Under the pieces are notes generated by a model. That model searched no databases. It saw only the letters and a program-made list of their open reading frames with translations, and was not told the origin of the DNA. From Bacteroidota bacterium (GTDB lineage Bacteria > Bacteroidota > Bacteroidia > Bacteroidales > FEN-979): a stretch of 33,523 nt of DNA. Each line of letters begins with the position of its first letter. Positions within the stretch are counted from its first letter, which is position 1. This document shows positions 27,311 through 33,523 of this stretch, piece after piece. The translations under genes and the position numbers were made by a program. Where the stretch lies: the NCBI GenBank assembly GCA_016868575.1, contig VGGL01000021.1, positions 1 through 33,523 of the forward strand, written 5' to 3'.

Positions 27311-27335
27311 TATTTTTTCTGATTAAGAAAAAATA
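27311..27335. promoter_or_regulatory. Perfect AT-rich inverted repeat just before the four-helix-bundle start codon
   Basis: TATTTTTTCT (27311-27320) and AGAAAAAATA (27326-27335) are perfect 10-base reverse complements around a 5-base loop. The ATG follows six bases later. It could be a protein-binding operator or an RNA hairpin that controls translation. Confidence 0.5.
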
Positions 27336-27341
27336 CCAGTT

Positions 27342-27698
27342 ATGAATTCAAAGTCTGTGTTAAAAGAAAAAAGTTTCCACTTCAGCCTGCAGGTGATTGA
27401 AATCTGCCGTTGCCTGAGAGTTTCAAACACTGATTATGCAATGCATCGTCAGTTATTGAGGTCCGGAACCGCGATCGGGGCATCGATAGCAGAATCGGAG
27501 TTTGCTCAGTCAAAAGCAGACTTTATCAATAAACTCTCGATAGCATTAAAAGAAGCCAATGAGACAAGGTATTGGATGGATTTATTGTGTGAGAGTCAAA
27601 ATATTCATAAACAATCAGTTGCGGATGCCGAGATGTTGTTGACAGAAATTATTAAAATGCTGGTTTCATCCATCAAAACATCAAAAGGAAAACAGTGA
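27342..27698 (+). CDS. Four-helix-bundle protein (23S rRNA intervening-sequence protein family)
   Basis: The 118-residue protein matches the S23/IVP four-helix-bundle family: a FHFSLQVIEICR first helix, then HRQLLRSGTAIGASIAESEFAQ, and SKADFINKLSIALKEANETRYWMDLL. The family was first seen encoded in insertions within 23S rRNA. It is also common as stand-alone genes in Bacteroidota and is related in fold to the accessory protein Avd of diversity-generating retroelements. Avd binds nucleic acid; the function of stand-alone copies is unknown. There is no rRNA or reverse transcriptase gene in this window. The gene is bracketed by two copies of palindromic repeat C and preceded by a perfect inverted repeat. 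Confidence 0.9.
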   Translation: MNSKSVLKEKSFHFSLQVIEICRCLRVSNTDYAMHRQLLRSGTAIGASIAESEFAQSKADFINKLSIALKEANETRYWMDLLCESQNIHKQSVADAEMLLTEIIKMLVSSIKTSKGKQ

Positions 27699-27725
27699 TC
27701 TGGAATGATTATTCTTTATTCGTTG

Positions 27726-27832
27726 TTCACTTTTCACTCAATTCTATAGTCTTTTTACTGTACATTAGTTTTCAATGAGTTGAGTGTAAAGTGAAAGGAC
27801 TAAAGTTGTCAATGAGAAGAGAATAGATAAAA
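27726..27832. repeat. Palindromic repeat C, copy 2 (downstream of the four-helix-bundle gene)
   Basis: The arms CTATAGTCTTTTTACTGTAC (27744-27763) and GTAAAGTGAAAGGACTAAA (27786-27804) correspond position by position to those of copy 1 and lie in the same orientation. TTCACTTTTCAC before and ATAGATAAAA after the arms are also shared. The loop sequences differ. Confidence 0.8.
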
Positions 27833-27846
27833 CAGAAAAGTCTTTT

Positions 27847-28590
27847 CTACAGTTCACAAATGCAATGAATAAGCAACTCCGTTACTTTGTGAACATTCTC
27901 ATCAAAAATCCTCAGCACCTCCTCCCACACCACCGGTTCTTCCTCTGTTTTCCAGCAATCGTAGTCCGTGCTTAAGGCCACGGCAGCGTAAGGTATGCCG
28001 GCTTCGTTGGCCAGTATTGCTTCCGGCGCGATGCTCATGTTGATGATATCCGCCCCCCAGAGTCGGAACATGTGGGACTCTGCGCGGGTAGAGAAGCGGG
28101 GACCCTCAATGGTAATGACGGTGCCTTTGGGATGGAAAGGGATGTTTAGCTTCCCGGCCTGATTGATCAGTACCTTCCGGAGTTTATCGGAAAACGGATC
28201 CGCCATCGGCGTATGTTTCATCCCATGCGGCTCGAAATGTTCGAAGAAAGTCACTGCCCGGTGGCGGGTGAAATCGATGAACTGATCCGGTATGACCACG
28301 TCGCCCCTGCCGATCTCTTCCCGCAGGCTGCCGCAGGCCGTGGTTGCGATGATACAATCACAGCCAAACTGTTTCAGCGCCATGATGTTCGCCCGGTTAT
28401 TGACCTGGGTAGGAGGGATGGTGTGATCCCGCCCGTGCCGGCTCAGGATATACACATGTTGCCCCTCCAGGACGCCGTGAAACAGGGTTGAAGATGGGGG
28501 TCCAAAGGGAGTGTCAACATTAACCTCCCCCGGTTCGCTGAACACGTTGAGCTTCTCCAGCCCCGTGCCGCCAATGATGCCGATGGTCAT
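27847..28590 (-). CDS. S-methyl-5'-thioadenosine phosphorylase
   Basis: The 247-residue enzyme splits methylthioadenosine with phosphate into adenine and methylthioribose-1-phosphate, in methionine salvage and polyamine metabolism. Visible motifs are MTIGIIGGTGLE at the start, SRHGRDHTIPP (phosphate site), the ATTACGSL block, EGPRFSTRAES, NMSIAPEAILA and STDYDCW, the last typical of MTAP rather than plain PNP. I set the start at 28590, because the family begins MTIGIIGGTG. The in-frame 22 residues upstream have no such match and would run over the end of the preceding gene. It lies 46 bases after the ATPase gene on the same strand. A related purine nucleoside specificity cannot be fully excluded. 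Confidence 0.93.
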   Translation of the reverse strand: MTIGIIGGTGLEKLNVFSEPGEVNVDTPFGPPSSTLFHGVLEGQHVYILSRHGRDHTIPPTQVNNRANIMALKQFGCDCIIATTACGSLREEIGRGDVVIPDQFIDFTRHRAVTFFEHFEPHGMKHTPMADPFSDKLRKVLINQAGKLNIPFHPKGTVITIEGPRFSTRAESHMFRLWGADIINMSIAPEAILANEAGIPYAAVALSTDYDCWKTEEEPVVWEEVLRIFDENVHKVTELLIHCICEL

Positions 28591-28636
28591 AAAAGTGGGT
28601 ATTAATGCGGTGAAGATAGAAATATTATTTCTGATG

Positions 28637-29809
28637 CTATGATAAGAAATGATCAATCTCCTGGGGAGAGCGGATGATCACTTTTTCACTGGCCTTGAAC
28701 TGATCAAACAACATCTGTTGTTTCTCCGACAGAGGTTCTTGGTGATACTTGGCTTCAATGAGCGTTTTATTTTCGGTATAAAAATCGATCTCAATACCAT
28801 CTTTTAAAATGAATGACGGCTTTTGATTACGGATCATCAGAAAAACAAAATTCTCAAATAAGCTTCCCATATCGCGAAAACCCGTAAAGAAATTTCTGAT
28901 ACCCAGGTCAGCAGCATATAATTTCTTCGGAGATAGAAGCCTTTCGTTCGGCTTACCAAACCTGGGAACAAGAAAGATCAAGAAGGTATTCCTGAAGAAT
29001 TCAAGGAATCTCTTTGATGTATCCGGAGTAATGTTCAGGATTCGAGCCAGTTTGTTGATGCTGACAGTCTTGCCGCTCCTTTCCATCAGAAGAATGAACA
29101 TGTCCCTGAGAATCTCGGGATGACGGATGTTATTCACCGCTGCGATGTCTTTATAGATGATATCATCCACGAGGTCATGAAGGTATGCCGGATCACCACG
29201 AAGAACATACTCCGGGATCCCGCCTGTTTTGAGATAGTCTTCAAACAGCTTTTCATTAAGATGATGATCCTCCTTTGATATTTTCATGGACTTGAACAAT
29301 AGATACTCAGAAAAATTCAGCGGATTGACCTCAAAGGTAAAGCTCCTTCCGGTCAGCAGATGTTTTCTTTTTGTCAGTAAGGTCGCGCTGCTGGATGTTG
29401 TGAATATCTTTACGTTATGTGAATCGGCGAGATTCTTCAGCTGAAGTTCAAAATCCTCTTTATAACTGATCTCATCCAGGAATAGCCAGATCTTCTCCCG
29501 GAAGCTCAAACGGTGAATTTTCCTAAACTCTTCAATGATCTCAAGGATTGTTTTTTTCAGGAGCAGATAATCATCAAGGCTGACATAGAGGATTTTTTCC
29601 GGAGCAATGTCGCGCACCGCAAGCAAGTGATGAACAAGCATCTTCATCAGGGTTGTTTTTCCGACTCTCCTAAGCCCGGTGATAAAAACAACCAGGTTGT
29701 TGTCGATCTGACGGAGGAGTTGGGATATAATCTCCTCCCTTACAATATAATTCTCAGGCTTCGGATTTTTATCCCACCAGGGATTGTAGCGGGCAAGAAC
29801 TGTTTCCAT
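28637..29809 (-). CDS. AAA ATPase with C-terminal DUF4143 domain
   Basis: The 390-residue protein has Walker A GLRRVGKTT (residues 45-53), Walker B IWLFLDE (107-113) and a sensor-like TSSSATLL. A winged-helix-like middle follows, then a C-terminal nuclease-like fold with EIDFYTENKTLIEAKYHQ (E-x-D...E-x-K pattern). This is the usual layout of the DUF4143/ATP-binding family found in many mobile copies across bacteria and archaea. The C-terminal region resembles a PD-(D/E)XK-like core. The cellular role is unsettled. Two near-identical 13-base sites in its promoter region suggest its own regulation. It precedes the MTAP gene by 46 bases, which may be coincidence. Confidence 0.88.
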   Translation of the reverse strand: METVLARYNPWWDKNPKPENYIVREEIISQLLRQIDNNLVVFITGLRRVGKTTLMKMLVHHLLAVRDIAPEKILYVSLDDYLLLKKTILEIIEEFRKIHRLSFREKIWLFLDEISYKEDFELQLKNLADSHNVKIFTTSSSATLLTKRKHLLTGRSFTFEVNPLNFSEYLLFKSMKISKEDHHLNEKLFEDYLKTGGIPEYVLRGDPAYLHDLVDDIIYKDIAAVNNIRHPEILRDMFILLMERSGKTVSINKLARILNITPDTSKRFLEFFRNTFLIFLVPRFGKPNERLLSPKKLYAADLGIRNFFTGFRDMGSLFENFVFLMIRNQKPSFILKDGIEIDFYTENKTLIEAKYHQEPLSEKQQMLFDQFKASEKVIIRSPQEIDHFLS

Positions 29810-29823
29810 CTGAAAAATTTTTG

Positions 29824-29874
29824 CAAATATACGATAAAAACGTATAATACATGACTAAACCATACGATACAAAC
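29824..29874 (-). promoter_or_regulatory. Promoter and repeated operator-like site of the DUF4143 ATPase
   Basis: On the minus strand TATATTTG (29831-29824) fits the -7 consensus, 14 bases before the start codon. ATACGATAAAAAC (29829-29841) and ATACGATACAAAC (29862-29874) are 13-base direct repeats with one mismatch, 33 bases apart (about three helical turns). The first overlaps the -7 box, which fits a repressor site. Confidence 0.5.
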
Positions 29875-30141
29875 ATATGAAATAAAAATTATTCTCGTTA
29901 AGAAATCCTTCTCGACCTGTTCTGCAAGAATTCCGGGGTTGCAAAGATTCCAGCAAATGTAACTGATACCTGCGCGTATCAGCGCTTTTGAGCTGGAGAT
30001 TTTTTCCCGCGGAACGGCGCAGAAGGACGCAGATTATTCGGATGGTTTATCATTTTCCGTGAGAGAACAATAGCTCAAAGAAAGCATAAAAACAAACAGA
30101 CAATGAAATCAACACAGCACTGTTTACAAATTAAAATTGCC
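29875..30141. other. Non-coding stretch between the ATPase and DUF488 genes
   Basis: No gene is seen here. It holds a perfect hairpin (29963-29982) with arms CTGATAC and GTATCAG around CTGCGC. A CGCAG-rich segment near 30007-30040 loosely resembles repeat A. The rest is AT-rich sequence without clear signals. Confidence 0.5.
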
Positions 30142-30174
30142 TTGAACAATCAAACCATTTTATATGTAAATTTG
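30142..30174 (+). promoter_or_regulatory. Promoter of the DUF488 module (TTG-22-TAAATTTG)
   Basis: TTG (30142-30144) and TAAATTTG (30167-30174) fit the Bacteroidota consensus with a 22-base spacer. The ATG at 30185 is only ten bases beyond the -7 box, so the mRNA would be leaderless or nearly so. Confidence 0.65.
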
Positions 30175-30184
30175 AACCTTGAAG

Positions 30185-31081
30185 ATGTATTATCGCCGGA
30201 AAATATTGTTATCTCTCCTGCAGACATTTGATAACGGGTTAAGCAAGATGTCTTTGCAAAAGTTGCTATTCCTGTTTACCCGAAATCAAAATAAGCCTTC
30301 GTATGATTTTGTACCTTATAAGTTCGGGTGTTATTCCTTTACTGCCGCATATGACCTCAAGGTTTTATCAGGATATAACCTTGTCGGTCAGTTGGAGGAT
30401 GAACACAATGAGTTCTGGAATAAAAAGGATGACAATGATTACGTGCAAAGCCTGACTGAATCGGACAGAAAAATCCTTTTGGATTTAAAAAGCCGGTTCG
30501 ATGAATATACTCAAGACGAGTTGATAAGGTATGTTTACCTACAATACCCTTATTATGCGATAAACAGTACGATCCTTCTAAAATTATTGAGTAAGAAAGA
30601 AACACTGCTGGTAACCGACGAGAAGAAGAATATCGATGAGGTTGTTCTCTTTACTATTGGCTATGAAGGAAAGAGTATTGAGTCTTTCCTGAACCAACTT
30701 ATTATCAATAATATCCGGACATTGGTTGATGTCAGAAGGAATGCCATTAGCAAGAAGTTTGGTTTTTCAAAATCCCAGTTGAAACATGCCTGTGAAAATC
30801 TTGGGATCAATTACATCCACCTGCCTGAATTGGGTATACAATCCAACGAAAGAAAAGGACTGGTTGATATAGATGACTATCGGAGTCTTTTTGCTTCTTA
30901 TGAAGCTCAGATTTCTTCTGGACAGACAGACCACCTTAATAAAATAATCAAAGAACTTGATAGATCCGGGCGGATAGCCATAACCTGCTTTGAAGCACAA
31001 CCTGAAATGTGCCACAGAAGCAGCATTATCAAACTTCTTCTCAACCGGCCCGGATGGAATATCCCAGTTAAACACCTTTAA
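30185..31081 (+). CDS. DUF488 domain protein with extra N-terminal (YwgA/Panacea-like) domain
   Basis: The 298-residue protein has two parts. Residues 1-130 look like a small helical/winged domain (MSLQKLLFLFTR, YDFVPYKFGCYSFTAAYDLKVL), a pattern loosely like YwgA or Panacea-type domains. Residues 155-298 are DUF488: FTIGYEGKSIESFL, LVDVRRNAISKKFGFS, LGINYIHLPELG, and the Cys pair in ITCFEAQPEMCHR. DUF488 proteins are of unknown function. I chose ATG 30185, not the TTG six bases earlier, because the promoter box leaves almost no room for a longer leader. The stop overlaps the next gene's ATG (TAATG), so the two genes are coupled. The region is AT-rich compared with purL. Confidence 0.8.
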   Translation: MYYRRKILLSLLQTFDNGLSKMSLQKLLFLFTRNQNKPSYDFVPYKFGCYSFTAAYDLKVLSGYNLVGQLEDEHNEFWNKKDDNDYVQSLTESDRKILLDLKSRFDEYTQDELIRYVYLQYPYYAINSTILLKLLSKKETLLVTDEKKNIDEVVLFTIGYEGKSIESFLNQLIINNIRTLVDVRRNAISKKFGFSKSQLKHACENLGINYIHLPELGIQSNERKGLVDIDDYRSLFASYEAQISSGQTDHLNKIIKELDRSGRIAITCFEAQPEMCHRSSIIKLLLNRPGWNIPVKHL

Positions 31082-31530
31082 TGGCATTATTTCGAATCCT
31101 TATCACTGTAAAAACCTATCCTACTCCTTCCTCCATGAGGCAGGAGGAAGTTGTTTGTACAGCCGGTATAACTGAAGATGGAAAATGGATCCGAATTTAT
31201 CCTATCCCATTCAGAAGACTCGAATACAGTAAGCAGTATAGAAAATATGACATCATTGAAGTGGATCTGAAAAAGAACAAAAAGGATTTCAGACCTGAAA
31301 GCCATTCGCCTTTGAATATCGATAAACCTGATTCGATCCGAATCATTGACCATCTCGATCCTTCGGGAGATTGGGAAAGAAGAAGGCAATTTGTACTAAG
31401 AGATGTTAGGCATGACCTTAAAGCGCTAATAGCCGATTTTATCCACCACGTTAGCAAAGCAAAGAATCCATTTATTATTGTCGGACTTTTCTATCCGCCG
31501 AAACTCACACAGTTGAAATTTGATTTCTGA
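31081..31530 (+). CDS. Unknown DUF488-partner protein, probably shortened at the C-terminus
   Basis: The 149-residue protein starts MALFRILITVKTYPTPS and carries EEVVCTAGITEDGKWIRIYP and a KKNKKDFRPESHSP block. I know this pattern from proteins that pair with DUF488 genes but cannot give it a name or function. Such proteins are, in my recollection, clearly longer. This one ends shortly after a GLFYPPKLTQLKFDF segment that usually lies mid-protein. Its stop codon is three bases from the stop codon of the convergent fibre gene, so a DNA join may have cut it. The start overlaps the stop of the DUF488 gene. Confidence 0.65.
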   Translation: MALFRILITVKTYPTPSSMRQEEVVCTAGITEDGKWIRIYPIPFRRLEYSKQYRKYDIIEVDLKKNKKDFRPESHSPLNIDKPDSIRIIDHLDPSGDWERRRQFVLRDVRHDLKALIADFIHHVSKAKNPFIIVGLFYPPKLTQLKFDF

Positions 31531-31533
31531 CAT

Positions 31534-33523
31534 CTACTTCTGACCAACCAACAACTTTAAAGCTTCAATTTCCTTCTTCAGTTCTTCAATTATCTTCTGC
31601 TGCTCCTGGATTGCCTTCACAATCGGAACAGTAAATTCACCATACGTTAATCCATAAAGATCCTTCTCATTGGCCGGTTTTTTTACCCCGCTGAAATCGT
31701 ATCCCACTTCTTGAGCTGCTTTTCTACTTCCTGTGCAATAAAACCGCTGAACCTGATCTTTTCGATGTCGTATTTTTCAGGATAATCTGATTTATCCTCC
31801 CGGCCAATGATCTGATCCTGCTTGATTTTATCCAGATTATAGGTTACAGGCTTTAATTTCATGATAAAGTCCAGGCCAGCGACATTCTCTAATACATTAT
31901 TTTTCACTCTTTCGTCTGACAAAGTACTCCAACCAACCTCTCCTCCAATAAGGGTGGTGGCGGAATTTCCAATTTTAACATAATTACTTGCTTCAGCAAT
32001 AGAATAATAACCAATACTTGTAGAATTACTACAACCATTCCCACCTGCATCAGATTGTAATCCGATAAATGTACAATTGGAATAGGTGTTAAAAGAATTT
32101 GTAGAACCAGAATATGACCCCAATGCTGTATTTCCTGAACCACTTGACAAAGACACTAATGAGAAATGCCCATACGCAGTATTGTAATTTCCAGTTGAAT
32201 TACTTTGTAAAGTCACATAACCATATGCACTGTTAAAAGACCCGCCTGTATTGTTAAGTAAAGTCTGATATCCAGTTGCAGAGTTACCAGTTCCTGTGGA
32301 ATTCATGAATCCGGATCGAAAACCCATGAATGCGTTATTACTGTTGGTCAAATTATCATTAGCCCCAGCTCCTTCACCAATAAATACAGACTGCCCAGTG
32401 TTAAGGATTTCTAACTGACCTTTGGTTGTAATCCTTGCCCTAAGAGATCCATAAGTCTTTATTTCCAAAGGTAAATTATTGTTAGTTCCCAGAAACTGTC
32501 CGGAGATTACTGAATTTCCGAATAAATCCCAGGAATTTGAATGGGTATGATCGCTTCTGGAAGCCATTGTTGCCAATCCATTACCACCCCAGGATATTCC
32601 CAAAGTAAAAGGATCCCCTGAAGTCCCTAAGCCACTTCTTAAAAGCCCACCGTTAGTGGTTGCAGATAATACTTCATTCCCAATAACACCATCAACCTCA
32701 GCCAAAGAAGCGGTGGATCTCATGATCTGGCCACTTGCATCCACAAAAAGATTGGGATAATTCGTTGTGGTTGCAGCATAGGCACCCTTGCAAAATAAAG
32801 AGGTTATTAAGTCATTGCCTAAACGAACCTGGTTGTTATCATTAACCATTGCCCCACTCCCTATTGCCGTTGAATTTATCACATTACCATTTGCATCAGC
32901 CTCATAACCTACAAAAGTGCATTTTTCGTTTGAAGTTCTTGATGCTCCGGACATATAACCCATAGAAGTATTCCTGCTACCTGTGCTGTTTTGATAAAGT
33001 GTGAAAGCTCCAGTTGCCGTATTCTGGTTTCCAGCAACATTGTTTTGTAACGCTCCATGACCCAGACCAGAATTTTCACTTCCAGTGTCATTGTTTAGTA
33101 ATGAATAGAAACCTGCCGCGAGATTATAACTTCCTGATGTATTCCCAAACAATGCTCTAAGGCCAACGGCCGTATTGTATGTACCACTTGTGTTTGAATA
33201 TAAAGACTTACATCCGGATGCCGTGTTAAAATCACCATTTAGTTTTGAATGTAAGGCTTGATAACCCAATGCAGTATTTTGTTCTCCATCCGAATTACAT
33301 TTAAGAGCTTCATATCCGATAGCCGTATTTTGCTCACCATTTATATTTAATGCTAATGAAAAATAGCCCACTGCAGTATTATTATCCACCTTATTGGACC
33401 CCAAAGCCATTGTTCCTATGGCAGTATTTCTCGATCCTGAAAATATTTTCGTAAAGGGCTTCATACCCTTGCTTTGTGGTACAGAAATTTTCTCGCCAGC
33501 CCCTTTACCAATTAAAACGGTTC
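31534..33523 (-). pseudogene. YadA-head-repeat surface fibre protein with peptidase S74 (endosialidase chaperone) end; frameshifted, 5' partial
   Basis: The frame is open to the window edge (…VLIGKGAGEKISVPQSKGMK), so the start lies outside. Two modules of about 24-residue NTA(I/V/L)GYxAL-type repeats are visible, like the YadA head beta-roll. Each ends with a CTFxGxxxDAxGN...V(R/K)(L/I)GN cap. They are joined by a linker at nt 32400-32770. The C-terminus is an S74 intramolecular chaperone with the SDERVKNNV motif. After AQEVEK the frame breaks in a run of four A (31720-31723). One added A gives AAQEVGYDFSGVKKPANEKDLYG and a coiled-coil end (IIEELKKEIEALK), stopping at 31534. Such proteins form trimeric surface or tail fibres. 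The frameshift may be real decay or a base-calling error. Confidence 0.85.

Noticed and set aside
27342-27698. Diversity-generating retroelement, because the four-helix bundle resembles Avd
   Set aside because: There is no reverse transcriptase, template repeat or variable repeat anywhere in the window.
27148-27832. 23S rRNA intervening sequence
   Set aside because: No rRNA sequence flanks the gene; its neighbours are purL and MTA phosphorylase.
28591-28656. 22-residue N-terminal extension of the MTA phosphorylase
   Set aside because: The family begins at MTIGIIGGTG. The extension overlaps the end of the ATPase gene and has no signal or family match.
31534-33523. Prophage tail-fibre region
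   Set aside because: The S74 domain occurs in phage tails, but no capsid, terminase, integrase or other phage gene is present, and the same architecture is common in Bacteroidota surface proteins.

Overview
The window looks like chromosomal DNA from a member of the Bacteroidota, probably an uncultured or environmental lineage. The signs are type IX secretion (T9SS) sorting domains of both the gliding-motility (type B) and type A kind, a PorP/SprF partner protein, several TAnnTTTG-type -7 promoter boxes, a stand-alone four-helix-bundle (23S intervening-sequence type) gene, and many short intergenic repeats of the kind common in this phylum. No exact species can be read from the sequence.

Layout. 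Positions 1-11976 (+) hold the 3' part of a giant repeat adhesin of more than 3,600 residues. It is followed 12 bases later by its likely T9SS outer-membrane partner, a PorP/SprF-like protein. Positions 11973-16352 (-) hold a T9SS-sorted secreted protein, an LtaS-like membrane sulfatase/phosphotransferase and a GT-C type membrane glycosyltransferase; the last two are translationally coupled. Positions 16462-19155 (+) hold a secreted SGNH-like protein and a TlpA-like thiol-disulfide protein bracketed by two copies of one repeat. Positions 19307-20711 (-) hold a decayed beta-CASP metallo-beta-lactamase gene (frameshift plus internal deletion) and a compact tRNA-Pro(GGG) unit. The primary transcript of that unit should begin with a second, broken tRNA copy in which two arms are replaced by short palindromes.

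Positions 20762-23232 (+) hold a DUF456 membrane protein, an unknown two-helix membrane protein and thioredoxin reductase (trxB). Positions 23432-27118 (+) hold purL. Positions 27148-27832 hold a four-helix-bundle gene bracketed by two copies of a palindromic element. Positions 27847-29809 (-) hold MTA phosphorylase and an AAA ATPase of the DUF4143 class with a repeated operator-like 13-mer. Positions 30185-31530 (+) hold a coupled two-gene module: a DUF488 protein with an extra N-terminal domain, and an unknown and apparently shortened partner. Positions 31534-33523 (-) hold the 3' part of a YadA-head-repeat/peptidase S74 surface fibre protein, with a frameshift in its S74 domain.

How parts work together. 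The adhesin and PorP-like protein form a classical secreted-adhesin/partner pair. The sulfatase and GT-C genes look like an envelope-polymer modification pair. trxB, purL and the MTA phosphorylase are ordinary housekeeping genes. The most unusual material is non-coding: the palindrome-invaded tRNA copy upstream of the working tRNA-Pro, and three single genes (TlpA-like, trxB, four-helix bundle) each bracketed by a matched pair of repeats. By eye, the right end (about 30 kb onward) is clearly more AT-rich than purL and MTAP, so it may be accessory DNA.
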